Notes: generated by a model from the letters alone, not told the origin. DNA of 64,000 nucleotides from Paratinospora sagittata (GCA_035771175.1 CM069595.1:1572056-1636055); one strand, 5' to 3'. Counted from the first letter of the stretch, positions 46,608-57,569 are shown. Numbers and translations: made by a program.

Positions 46608-49301
46608 ATGGTAAGACTACTACTATTCTTCTTCTTCTTCTTTCTAAGCTACCCCTTTATCCATTGCATACTACATTCTGAAATTAATTATGTACTGTTC
46701 AATATTTGTGATCCTCTAACTCATTATTAATTTGCTGATCAATATATTTATTATCAATTTAGGAAAATGAGAAAGACGGAAAACTTGAAACAGGTCGCTA
46801 CGAGTCTCTCAACCTGCCTGGCAAAAAACAAGGTGGATTCAGAGCTAGTCTCTTCATATTTGGTAAGGATTTTTTTTTCTATTTATATATCACATTAATT
46901 GTTTTCTATTTTTTTATTATTATTTTTTCTTCATTTATGCCTCTTAATATTTTCTATATGTTTCATATAATAATAATAATAATAATGTTATAGGGCTGCT
47001 GGCACTGGAGAACATGGGTTTCGTTGCCAATATGGTCAGCATGGTTTTATATTTCATGCTTGTAATGCACTTTGACCTCGCAAGCTCTGCAAACACTCTT
47101 ACAAACTTTCTGGGTTCCACTTTCTTGCTCTCTCTCGTGGGTGGCTTCATCTCAGATACTTACTTCACCAGAATCAATACATGCCTACTTTTCGGATTAG
47201 TCGAAATACTGGTAGGGGTACATCACACGCCGACCCTTCCAATTACTTGTTAATTACTTGTCTTTTTTGTATTATATATCTAATTAATTTAATTATTTGC
47301 AACCATCTTTCTATAATGTAATTGTAGGCATTGATAATGGTGACAGCTCAAGCTCACTTTCAAGAGTTGCAACCAGATCCATGTGGTAAGTCGCGTTGTG
47401 TCCATGGTAGTAAAGCTCTCATGTTTTACACCTCTCTATTTTTGCTATCTCTGGGATGCGGTGGAGTGAAAGGGTCTCTACCAGCACTAGGTGGAGATCA
47501 ATTCAATCAAAAGGGTGAAAAGGGAAGCAAGTCCCTTGCAAGCTTTTTCAGTTGGCTCTTACTCAGTACAACCATTGGGGGAGTAATTGGAGTGACCGTC
47601 ATCGTGTGGGTTAGCATGAACAAGGGTTGGGACTCTGGTTTCTTTATCATCACATTGGCTGCATCTGTTGGTTTCATCCTTCTCGCCCTCGGCAAGCCTT
47701 ATTTCATAGTTGAGTTTCCCGGAGATAGCCCCATTTTGAGAGTCATTCAGGTCTTAGTTGTGGCATTTCGAAATCGGAATTTGTTGCTCCCACACAACTC
47801 TGTTCAACTCTACGAGAACAGTGCTGAAGAGGGTCCTTTCGACGAAGAAAAGCTTCCCCATACCAAGCAGTTCAGGTGATTTTCCTTTTCCTTGTTCATC
47901 TTGATAAATGAATGAAAAATGTTTTGGGTACGATAGGGGCCAACACTATTTTTTGACATTGTCACCCAATTCTTTTGGATGTTTTGGAGATACACATGTA
48001 TTGCGCACATTCTCAAATATACACATTTTCAAAATATCTAAAAAAGTTAGGTGTTAGCGTAAGACGTTGGCAACCAAACGTATATATGGCACAACTCTTA
48101 ATTGCATGACTTCATTTTATAAATCATATACGAATATTAGATATAGCGAGTCCAAAATAGTCCAAAAATATTTGAAACGCTATGTACAACTAACTTTTCT
48201 TCAATTAATATGATCAAATGGTGTGCAATTATTGATATCTCAATTCATGTCACATTAGCATATGCAAGATATTTATGTATGGTGGAGGCCCAAAAAAGTT
48301 TAAAGAAGAAAAAAAGAAAAGTATTAATTAGCAGCTTGTGGTGGTGTTGGATCAGGTTTTTGGACAAAGCTGCCATTCTTCCCCAAAACACAACTGTTGG
48401 CCCATGGAAAGTATGTACAGTGACCCAAGTTGAAGAGGTGAAGATACTTACAAGGATGTTACCCATCATAGGCAGCACGATCCTAATGAACACATGCCTT
48501 GCACAATTGCAAACTTTCTCAGTGCAACAGGGCAATATCATGGACCTACATCTCGCTTCTTTCAAAGTGCCTGCAGCATCAATACCCGTTATCCCTCTCT
48601 TGTTCGTGACCCTCCTAATTCCCATCTACGAGTTCATATTTGTGCCTTTTGCTCGCAAGATCACCAACCACCCATCAGGCATAACACAGCTCCAAAGAGT
48701 GGGAATTGGGCTCTTTCTCTCAGTCATGTCCATGTCTATTGCTGGTATTGTAGAAGTGAAGAGAAGGCACAGAGCCATCAAGGACCCAACAAGGCCCATA
48801 AGTCTCTTCTGGCTCTCTTTCCAGTTTGCTGTTTTTGGAATTGCGGATATGTTCACCACTGTTGGTTTGCTGGATTTTTTCTACAAGGAAGCTCCCTCGG
48901 GCAATATGAGATCTCTCTCAACATCATTCACATTTTTATCACAGTCAATGGGCTACTTCACGAGTAGTCTACTGGTTGATAGCATCAATTCTATAACCAA
49001 GAGATTTTCTAAGAGCAAACAGGGGTGGTTGCAAGGGCAAGACTTGAACAAGAACCACTTGGACCTCTTTTACTGGTTCTTGGCCATTCTCAGTTTTCTC
49101 AACTTTGCAAACTATCTGTTTTGGGCCACTTGGTACAAGTATAAAACAAACGGTACCCCCAACTTTGAGCTCAAGGAGAGAGGTCATCATACAGATACTA
49201 GATCAGATGGGTCGCCTTTTCTCAAGGAAGAAATTAGTAATATCCACCACTTAGATGCTGCTGCTGCTGCAACTAAGTCCAATACTGCTGTTGTAACATA
49301 A
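46608..49301 (+). CDS. NRT1/PTR family (NPF) transporter, likely NPF4-like, complete
   Basis: Exons 46608-46610, 46763-46862, 46994-47211, 47328-47875 and 48356-49301 join in phase to give 604 aa, the usual NPF length. NPF proteins are plasma-membrane or tonoplast proton-coupled carriers for nitrate, peptides, hormones or glucosides, with 12 helices. Visible blocks: FRASLFIFGLLALENMGFVANM (helix 1, at exon 2/3), TLTNFLGSTFLLSLVGGFISDTY, LFLLSLGCGGVKGSLPALGGDQF, VTQVEEVKILTRMLPI, SGITQLQRVGIGLFLS, FQFAVFGIADMF. The helix-1 ExxE[K/R] motif is degenerate: first Glu is Leu and the basic residue is Asn. The first coding exon is only ATG, followed at once by GTAAG. Closest remembered relatives are NPF4 members (abscisic acid/nitrate transporters), but substrate cannot be assigned. 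A pyrimidine-rich 5' leader precedes the ATG (46,530-46,607). Confidence 0.92.
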
Positions 49302-49782
49302 GGGCCGGGGGTACACACTTTTATACTGATCGTGATCAGGCAAATTAAGGAAGAGGATCGATGAATGGAAGATGGTCGTCATCATGATCATATTGGCGCA
49401 TAATTCAAGTGGCAACTCATGCTTGTAAAATGCTTATATTTATATATATAACTGATCATCATATATAAATTAAATTAATGAAGGACTTATAAGGCTCACT
49501 CATATATATGTATGTACTGAAGATTTGTTTTATTTGTGTGTGTGTGTGCATGTTTTGAATTAATTAGAGTGTTTTGTTTGTTCTGTTCTACAATTTAATT
49601 ACATATAAAAAAAATTGTCACAAATATATGAGTTTTTAATGTGAGATCGCACTTGGGAGCTTAGAATATTATTGTCTAAACTAATAATAATCATATCCCT
49701 AATTAACTACTTCTAAAGTCAAGTAAGAAGTTCTGCTCTAAAATGTTTCGGTTGTAATAAATAAAGAAAAAAAAAACCTAAT
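49302..49782 (+). other. NPF 3' region and spacer
   Basis: AT-rich 3' flank with a short (GT)n at about 49,536 and several AATAAA-like words. No other feature was seen before the LTR element. Confidence 0.5.
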
Positions 49783-50269
49783 TGTTGGGTTTTTTTAACC
49801 CAAATTGATCAATAAATACGCAGCAGAAACATTCAAATAATGAAATTAAGCAATTATACAACCAATTTAACGTGATTCAGTCAATTGATGCCTACGTTCA
49901 CGGGTAAAGAAATTAATTATACTAAGAAGATTACAATACAAGAAGGTCATCCTTCGGCACTCATCACTTACCACACACTCAGTCACTCATAATCTTCCAG
50001 CCTATAACTCATTACTCGGCTATTCTACCACACTTCAATCTGATCTACCCACCTCATATTTATAATAAATATTAGACAAACTTCTAATACAATCCAAACG
50101 CTATAATTAGACATTTATTACAATTAGAAACCCTCCAAAATTAGAAACCTACCCAAACTAACATACTTTCTATTTTTATTATTCGACTCCTAATCAATTT
50201 GGACACTTCTTATTTGATATACACTCAAATTAGACAATTGTTATTTGAGTTCGAACCAAAATCTCAATA
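49783..50269 (-). repeat. 3' LTR of the copia-like element
   Basis: It starts TGTTGGGTTTTTTTAACCC on the + strand. It shares long words with the other LTR, for example ACAATACAAGAAGGTC and TAATCAATTTGGACACTTC. Confidence 0.85.
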
Positions 50270-50649
50270 ATCTCCGGATGAGAACTCCACCAAGCAATCA
50301 ATCTTCAATCTTCGTAGTAGCGTGCAGACAATCGCCCAATCACAAACAATCATCTCTCAATTCATCATTCGAACACTCATCTCATGCCTTTGAGATGCAA
50401 CCAATGCACATCAAAACGCGACAAATCATCTTATCAACTAATCAAACAACATATCTCAATCTCTTAAGATACGCAACAATCAATCAATCTTCACAATATA
50501 TGCTAACAAACATCCAATCAATCATTCAATCTGATATTGCTTAATCATCATCTCTTTTCAATCGCTCCACCATGAAACATATAATGCGATGCTTATTATG
50601 ATGGGTTGCAACTTCAAACTAGCTTCATTGCCTTTTTTCCTTATCATAT

Positions 50650-51060
50650 TGTAACACCCCATAAATTTAATTACATACAGACGTTGAAGTACGCGTATAT
50701 CGAGATGTATAATACATGTATTTTACGTATGAGCTAACTATACGAGTGATAATACACGTATTTTATACGTATGAGCTAAATATACCCGTGTATGAAAATA
50801 CATACTGGATTTAAGGGGTATTAGGAAAATTAGTAAATATATGGATTGGAGTATGATTTAATGAGTTAAATATGAGGAATTCTGTACATTTTGGGAAGTA
50901 TTGTGAGAGTACGTGAAGGCTGACAGTGTATTATATACTGTATATGGGTATGTACAGTGTATAGTACGCTGTGCCGGTCATGACGTCAGCCTACGTCAGG
51001 GGCGTCGTGACACATATGGTGCGTTGTTCTAAGCAACTCATATATGTATTGTAGCCGAGC
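50650..51060 (+). repeat. Nested LTR 5' fragment starting TGTAACACCCC
   Basis: The start TGTAACACCCCATAAATTTA looks like a gypsy LTR 5' end. It contains a short internal duplication (ACGTATTTTA...CGTATGAGCTAA, about 50 bp apart, 50,715-50,790). The other end and the rest of the element are missing. Confidence 0.5.
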
Positions 51061-51174
51061 AACCTTTTAAATTACTCCAAAAATCATCAACCAACTCCAC
51101 CATTGTTGTAATGGCCTGCAATCTTCAAACCATACCACGTTTCAAGACAATAAACTATTACCACTAGAGGTGTT

Positions 51175-51652
51175 TATCGAGACCAACCAAATCAAAAAAT
51201 CAAACCAAACCGATGTAATCGGTTTTGTTTGGTTTGGTTTTTTCATAGTTCAGTTCGGTTTACGATTTTGGGTTTTAAAAAACCGATCGATTCGATTTGG
51301 GTTTCAATTGACGCATTAAAAAACCGAAGTTAACCCTAACCAAACCGAAAGAAGGGTAATATGGTCAATTCTTTTATAACCTTAACGATTTGAATCCTAG
51401 GAGAAAAAATCGTCATTGTTATTGAATATAATAATGTATTTTGTTTTATAATTTTAATGATAGAATTATATATTATATTCTTGGAATGATTGAATGTGTT
51501 TTGAAAAGGTAAAATAATGTTAACTATAACATTTATAGTTGTAAAATTGACGTATGTAACCCGATCAACTAAAATCGAACCAAACCGAACAAGTTCGGTT
51601 CGATTTCGATTTTTGGTGAAAACCAAATTGAACCGAGTTTTGTACACCCCTA
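51175..51652. mobile_element. hAT-type MITE (AACCGAACC family), ~478 bp
   Basis: The ends TAGAGGTGT and, reversed, TAGGGGTGT form short terminal inverted repeats. Next to both ends are dense AACCAAACC/GGTTTGGTT words, the subterminal pattern of plant hAT MITEs. The centre is AT-rich and non-coding. The flanking 8-mers do not match, so the duplication is lost or my edges are slightly off. Confidence 0.65.
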
Positions 51653-51771
51653 ATCAGCTTCACCAATCAACCCACCAATTCAAATACCTTCAATGCAGGT
51701 ACATACGCCGACAACAATCAATTACTCAACAATTGTCGTACCATCAACAACAATTCAAGCAACCTCATGGT

Positions 51772-52740
51772 TAGGGTTGTAAGCAAACCCGATCACCCGA
51801 CCCAACTGACTAACCAGATCATTTTGGGTCGGGTTGGGTTGGATTTTGAACATAGGTCTGGTCGGGTCCTATTTTTACAAACCCGACATGATCGGATCGA
51901 GTCTCGGGCCTTGTTAAAACTTGGTAGGGTAAACCCGACCCGACTCAACCTAAATAAAAAAAGTCAAAGGACTTGCCCATTCCCTCGATTTTGAGTCCCA
52001 TTTTGCTTTTTCTTTATTTCTTTTATCTTTATTTATTTTTATTTTATTTTTTTGTTTCAAACCCTAATAGCCTACTACCCATCCCATTTTTTCTTGGTTT
52101 TCTCTCTCCCAAAACCCTAACGTAGCCTTGCCCATCCTTTTTTCTCTTTGTTTTCTCTCTCCCAAAAACCCCAGTGTAGCCTCTCAAAACTCTTATCCTT
52201 CACCAACGGCACACTCGAGAACTACCACCACGACTTGTCGGTGACAACACTAGCCCCATCTCCTGCGATCAACAAAGAATGTCTCAAGAACCACGCGACA
52301 AGCTTAAAAGGCCATACGATAGAAGGTTGCGGCAAGTTCATGTCGTCACCAACCACCACCGCTTTTAACCCAAGCTAGTTGAAATGAGCCGCTTGTGATT
52401 TCCACCGGAACCTCCACCGCCAAGAATGGAAAGACGGCGACACCTCTCGACCATTACAATTGCTTCTTTAGAAGAAGCTTCTTCCACTTTTTGTCTATTG
52501 GATTCGTTTTTAGTTAGCTTAATCTTAGAAACAGAGGAACAAAAATTGAAATAAAGAATAGATTTTTCTTCTTTTTTTTTTAGTGCAAGAACTCCCGACT
52601 CGACCAACCAGACCCGCCAATTGGTCGGTTGGGTTGAGCCTTCCCTAAATTAAAGGTCGGGTGGCATCGGATTTGTTTTGATGTTACCCGACCTTGTCGG
52701 GTCAGGTGGGGTTTTAGGGTGAACTTGACCGACACCCCTA
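51772..52740. mobile_element. hAT-type MITE with 8-bp target-site duplication, ~969 bp
   Basis: The ends TAGGGTTGT and, reversed, TAGGGGTGT are terminal inverted repeats. The flanks CTCATGGT (51,764-51,771) and CCCATGGT (52,741-52,748) are an 8-bp duplication with one mismatch, as hAT elements make. Subterminal regions are full of GGGTCGGGT/ACCCGACCC words. The middle (about 52,000-52,600) is unlike the ends, with an imperfect duplication of a TTTTCTCTCTCCCAAAA-containing unit. It could be captured host sequence. Confidence 0.8.
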
Positions 52741-52819
52741 CCCATGGTTGATGTCAGAGACGTATGCACTACGACTACAATTCGCGAAACAATACCCACA
52801 ATAATCAATGGCTCGAACT

Positions 52820-52833
52820 GGGCTCTGATACCA
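52820..52833 (-). promoter_or_regulatory. Primer-binding site of the copia-like element
   Basis: On the minus strand this reads TGGTATCAGAGCCC, three bases from the LTR edge. It matches the plant initiator Met tRNA end. Confidence 0.82.
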
Positions 52834-52836
52834 ATT

Positions 52837-53322
52837 TGTTGGGTTTTTCAATCCCAATCAATCAATCAAATACGCAGTAGAAATATTCAAATAATGAATT
52901 AAACAATCACACAACCAATTTAACATGATTCAGCCAATCGAGGCCTACGTCCACAGGTAGAGAAATCAATTATACTGAAAAGATTACAATACAAGAAGGT
53001 CGTCCTTCGACACTCGCCACTTGCCACACATTCAGTCACTCATAATCTTCTAGCTTATAACTCGTTACTCGACCATTTTACCACACTTCAATCTAATCTA
53101 CCCATCCCATATTTATATTAAACATTAGACAAACTTCTAATACAATCAAAACACGATAATTAGACATATGTTACAATTGAAAACACTCCAAAATTAGAAA
53201 CCTATCCAAACTAACATATTTTCTATTTTAATTATTAGACTCCTAATCAATTTGGACACTTCCTATTTGACATACACTCGAATTAGACAATTGCTATTTG
53301 AGTTCAAACCAAAATTCCAACA
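52837..53322 (-). repeat. 5' LTR of the copia-like element
   Basis: It has a TGTTGG...CCAACA structure with the primer site next to its left edge on the + strand map. The outer 30 bases of this LTR are repeated again at 53,743 as part of a later tandem duplication. Confidence 0.85.
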
Positions 53323-53502
53323 ATAATTTGATCTTCATATTTCCTAACATTAAAATTTGTGTCAATGGGGCTGGTTATCACATAGGTGCAGTAGATGGAG
53401 GCCATAAGTTCGAATCTTGGCATGCAGAAACATTAATAAATATATGATGGTGTAACATCGAAAATGGTAAACAACTGGCCATTTTCGTATTCGTAATAGT
53501 GT

Positions 53503-53648
53503 GAAAAGAAGGCTCGGCTACAAGTTGTTCAGGAATAGTGGCGTTGAGTTTCTCGACCTTTTGCCTTAGGATTAGTCAGTTCTATTTCTTGATGGGCGCA
53601 GGAAAGGGATATAACCCAGCGGTAGAGTGTCACCTTGACGTGGTGGAA
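53503..53648 (+). pseudogene. Plastid-derived DNA, copy 1: trnV-GAC fragment and its upstream region
   Basis: From about 53,503 the sequence (AAGGCTCGGCTACAAG, then GAGTTTCTCGACC, TTAGGATTAGTCAGTTC) resembles the plastid region upstream of trnV-GAC in the inverted repeat, as I remember it. From 53,605 to 53,648 it follows plastid tRNA-Val(GAC): acceptor strand, D arm (CAGCGGTAGAG) and anticodon arm with GAC. It stops there, so the T arm and 3' acceptor strand are absent and no tRNA can form. Origin via mitochondrial DNA is also possible. Confidence 0.72.
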
Positions 53649-53949
53649 CTTTATTTGCTAGGTTGTGAGTGGGCATTCGATCTTGGAAGAGGAGGAGCAG
53701 AGCTAAGGGTGAAGTTTCACTCACCCACCCGATTAACCCCAATTGCTATTTGAGTTCAAGCCAAAATTCCAACAATAATTTGATCTTCATATTTCCTAAC
53801 ATTAAAATTTGTGTCAATGGGGATGGTTATCACATAGGTGCAATAGATTGAGGCCATATGTTCGAATCTTAGTATGCGGAAACATTAATAAATACATGAT
53901 GGTGTAACATCGAAATGGTAAACAGCTTGCCATTTTCGTATTCGTAATA

Positions 53950-54099
53950 GTGTGAAAAGAAGGCTCGACTACAAGTTGTTCAAGAATAGTGGCGTTGAGT
54001 TTCTCGACCCTTTGCCTTAGGATTACTCAGTTTTATTTCTCGATAGGGGCGGGAAGGGGATATGACCCAGCGGTAGAGTGCCACCTTGACGTGGTGGAA
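53950..54099 (+). pseudogene. Plastid-derived DNA, copy 2
   Basis: This is the second copy in the tandem duplication. The trnV-like part is 54,055-54,099 and is truncated at the same point after the anticodon arm. It carries some different substitutions from copy 1, for example TATGACCC instead of TATAACCC. Confidence 0.72.
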
Positions 54100-54154
54100 C
54101 TTTATTTGCTAGGTTGTGAGTGGGCATTCGATCTTGGAAGAGGATCAGCAGAGC

Positions 54155-55267
54155 TAGGGGTGAAGTTTCACTCGCCCACCCAATTAACCCGATCCGACCC
54201 AGTCGCGTTCGGGCTTTCATTCCCTAATCGGGCGGGTCGAATGATTAAAACCACCCACCCGAAAGGTCGGACTGATTTTTGGGTTTATAATAATAAACAC
54301 GACCTCAACCCGACCCGCCCAAAAACCCCTAAGAAATGTATAATATATACACATTTCTACTTAGAACAAAATGTTTTTATTTATAGAGTTCTTTAAAAAT
54401 AGAAAACTCCAAAGTCTCAAGGCATCTACTCAATTGAGAGAGCCTTAGAAAACTTAGAATGAGTAGATGGGAGGGGAGGAGAAGGGTATTTATAGGAGAG
54501 AAATCCCCTTCCCACCCACTTTCCCTCCCATAAGAGGTGGGGAAATCCCCCTTTTTCGATTTGTCCCACATCGCCAAGTGGGATGGGAGGGGGGATTTCT
54601 CCCTTATAAACACCCCTCTCCCCCCTCCCATTTCATTTCCACCAAAGCACCAAGTTGAGCTTCATGGAGTAAAACTCTTTGTGAGTAGCACCCAAATGGA
54701 GCTTCTCCAAAGTGAGAGGCTTCTTAAATTTATTTATTTTATTTTTCTTTTGTTTCAAAGCTCCAAGTTGAACTTAACGGAATGGTACTCTTTGTGAGTA
54801 GCACCCAAATGGAGCTTTTCCAAGTGAGAGACTCCTTAAATTTTTTATTTTATTTTTTCTTTTGTTCCAAAGCTCCAAGTTGAATTTAATGGAGTGGTAC
54901 TCTTTACATCTCCAAGTGAGAAGCTCCTTAAGTAATTTTTTTTTCTTTTTATATATTTGTGTTTCTTTTGTTTGTTATTATTCCTTCAGAGTTAATATGT
55001 TTATTTAATTTTTTATTTCTTGTGTTCATTATTTTCGTTTTTTATTTGAAGTTATTCTATATAATTTTTAGTAAAGTTTTCTGGGTTAGGTGTTAATACA
55101 AACCCGCACGACCCAACCGACCCGATAGTATATTCGGGTCGGGTGGGTGAAAAAAAATTAAATTTTGAGCGGGCCAGGTTTAGGTGAAGAATTTCTTCAC
55201 CCGTAGAGGTCAGGTAGGGCTCAATTTTAGGGCAAACCCGACCCGACCCTACCTGCTTTCATCCCTA
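54155..55267. mobile_element. hAT-type MITE-like element with ACCCGACC ends
   Basis: The left end TAGGGGTGAA and the right end, reversed, TAGGGATGAA are terminal inverted repeats. Both subterminal zones carry CCCGACCC/GGGTCGGGT words (54,188-54,330; 55,100-55,250). The interior includes a GGGAAATCCCC/TTTATAGG stretch (54,480-54,620) and a three-copy minisatellite. The flanking 8-mers agree only partly. Confidence 0.65.
54647..54930 (+). repeat. Minisatellite, ~113-bp unit, about 2.5 copies
   Basis: GCACCAAGTTGAGCTT (54,647), GCTCCAAGTTGAACTT (54,760) and GCTCCAAGTTGAATTT (54,872) start successive units. They share TACTCTTTGTGAGTAGCACC and TCCAAGTGAGAG words. The third unit is shortened. Confidence 0.85.
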
Positions 55268-55830
55268 AGGGGAGGCACTCGAACGCTTCCTTGATCCTAG
55301 CCCTCAGAGCTAGAGGAGTACATCGAAGCAAAGAAATTCTTAGTTCATGCCACGAAGATCCACTAATAATTGCGCTCGGGTTTTTGTCCGTAAAGAGAAA
55401 TCAAATGGATTCAAGTGGATTTTTTTGAAAAATATCAATAAGCTAGGCCCATGCTGCGAGTTGTCTCATGCCATAAATAAACCAAACACTCAAGAAATCA
55501 AGTAGGTCCCAATAGGAGGAAGTATGCACCCAGATTCTTGAGACATATTTATCAAACACGACTGACACTCGCTTCCGTGACAACGATCCTGTGACTATCT
55601 GTTGATGCGGGGATTAATGAATTTGTAAAGGGCCTGATATCCCACAAGAAGGGATACTCGACTCCCGGGCTCATTGTTTCTATTCAAAAAAAGGAAAAAT
55701 CCATAAAATTTGTTCTCAAGCTATGCTACCTCCATTTTACTTAACACAAACAATTGCTTGGAGAAGATAAACAATTAAAATAGTCTGTAAACAATATATC
55801 GTCACTTTATATATATATATATATATATAT
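55268..55830. other. Unclassified spacer before the solo LTR
   Basis: No frame or family was recognised. It ends in an (AT)n run at 55,809-55,830. The sequence is less AT-rich near 55,270-55,400 than its surroundings, so it may be part of a degraded retroelement. Confidence 0.4.
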
Positions 55831-56549
55831 TGTTGGATCTAGTTCTCGGTGTACCGATTTGGTTGCCAAGTCATTAGCCACATCAGCTAGGCTAGCCATC
55901 CGATGATGATGTCCGCTCGATAGACGCGGATACCGACTAGCTAGTGACACATATCGACATTCCAGAAAAGTAAACGACAGGTCGATAACTAATTTCGCTC
56001 CAACTCATACTTTCGAGCAGGAACCATGATACTGACCAGGGGAAAGCTATGTCGGCCAATTTATACACAACAATGAACCGTCAGCTCGGGATACCGACCT
56101 GAAAGCGGAGTTGTCATTCGACATGGAGGAGGATCATGCGAGATGCACTGCGACAAATCCGAGGTTTACTCCTTATCCGACTATGATAGGGCTACAAGGC
56201 TCTCCCCATCCAACCAGGAGGCTGCTAAGTCATCTTGATCAGGCTAGAAAGCCTCCAAGCTCTCCTGGTTCGACTACAACACGACTACTACGATCAAAAA
56301 CCCTATTATCTATAAAAACTCATCACCCCTAAGGGGGAAGGTAAGTTATTTTCTACATAGTTCAATACTACTTACTCTACGAGCTCTGAACTTACTTAGA
56401 CATTGGAGGGTTTTAGGCCGGCACCACACCAATATTCTTTACGATAGTCTATTTTTCTCTTTTCTTTCCTTCTCAGATCAGAAGTCTTGGACAAACTACG
56501 TAGGTTCCATCTCTATCTCAATATTTATTGGTGTTGGTCAAATCTTACA
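55831..56549 (+). repeat. Solo LTR in an (AT)n microsatellite
   Basis: It starts TGTTGGATCTAG and ends near ...AATCTTACA. A TATA box (TCTATAAAAACTC, 56,310) is followed by an LTR-type R region (TTGGAGGGTTTTAGGCCGGCACC). Both sides are (AT)n tracts, so the element landed in a microsatellite. There is no internal region or second LTR. The phrase ACATTGGAGGG...GCCGGCACC resembles LTRs of the Ty3/gypsy Tat group; this is from memory. Confidence 0.7.
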
Positions 56550-56552
56550 CTA

Positions 56553-56555
<3 letters not shown>

Positions 56556-56584
<29 letters not shown>

Positions 56585-56602
56585 ATGTGTAATTGAGAGT
56601 GC

Positions 56603-56636
<34 letters not shown>

Positions 56637-56655
56637 ATGTGTAATTGAGAGTGCA
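56556..56655. repeat. Duplicated (AT)n(GT)n unit
   Basis: The block (AT)n-TGTGTGTATGTGTAATTGAGAGTGCA occurs twice in a row, about 55-60 bp apart, upstream of the ceramidase-like gene. Confidence 0.8.
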
Positions 56656-56880
56656 CAAACTAAACTTCCATTCCAAATCCAACTTGCAGGCTTGCAGACA
56701 CTAAACGGTGGTGTAGCGTGGCAAAGGGAATACTAATAGTTGGACATTCTGGAGCCATCCGATGCGAATCAGTGTCAACGTTCGGGATCTAGTGGGAGAA
56801 GGGACGAATGACAAAGGTTTCAATATTCTTAACTATTGGGGGGGAAGGGAGTGAAGAGGAAGAAGAAGAAGAAAACGAAG

Positions 56881-57569
56881 ATGGTGTGGATGACGATGAT
56901 GACGATGCCAACGCATCCTTTCATTTTATCTGCAAAAAGGACTCGTTTTTGGGGTGGAGCAATCTTCTGCTGTCTTTGCTTAATGTTGGCCGCTCCAAAA
57001 ATCCCTCACTCTCCCAAACACCATGCTTTCGCAGACATGCGCAATTTCCTCGGTTATCTCTCTTTCTCTCTCTGTCTCCCTCTCCCTCTCCCTCTCCCTC
57101 TCCCTCTCCCATACTTTACTTTTTCACTACTTGGTGCCACTATTTGTTCCATTTTACTTCTTTGTAATCGTTTTCGCTAATATTTACTTCTGGTTTTGCT
57201 TTTCCTCAGGAGTTCCTAACACCTTGAATGTATTCTCCAATTTCCCATTTTTGATTGTGGGTGTTCTTGGTCTTGTTCTCTCTCTCCAACGAAATCTTTT
57301 CTCTATAAGGTTCTTTTCCTTCTTTCTTTCTTTCCCCATCTTCAATCTCTGTATCTGTCTATATTGATTTTTATCCGACTTTGATGATTTTCTCTATCTG
57401 GCTCTTCATAGTTTCCGTGGAGAAGCTTTGGGTTGGGTTCTTTTCTATGCTGGAATCGCTGCTACAGCTTTTGGTTCTGCTTATTACCATCTCAAGCCCG
57501 ATGACAATCGACTTATTTGGGACCAACTTCCGGTTCTCCTTTTTCATTTCTTCTCACTGGATTTCTGAT

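Larger units (their letters stand above)
49783..53322 (-). mobile_element. Copia-like non-autonomous LTR element with nested insertions
   Basis: Two similar LTRs of about 486 bp (49,783-50,269 and 52,837-53,322) begin TGTTGG and end CCAACA on the minus strand. A primer site complementary to initiator Met tRNA lies at 52,820-52,833 in inverted orientation, so the element points left. No gag or pol was recognised. The flanks CTAAT and ATAAT agree at four of five bases. The LTRs differ at many positions, so the insertion is old. The interior holds an unrelated LTR fragment and two MITEs. Confidence 0.85.
53291..54193. repeat. 452-bp tandem duplication containing a plastid-derived fragment
   Basis: Unit 1 starts at TTGCTATTTGAGTTCAAACC (53,291) and unit 2 at 53,743, a period of 452 bp. 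Each unit has, in order: the outer end of the copia-like LTR, a stretch with a box-B-like GTTCGAATCTT, a plastid trnV-GAC region and the first ~40 bp of a hAT MITE (TAAGGGTGAAG or TAGGGGTGAAG). The copies differ by scattered substitutions. Because the unit contains an LTR end and a MITE start, it formed after both insertions. Confidence 0.85.

Noticed and set aside
53605..54099. Functional tRNA-Val genes
   Set aside because: Both copies stop after the anticodon arm; the T arm and 3' acceptor strand are missing.
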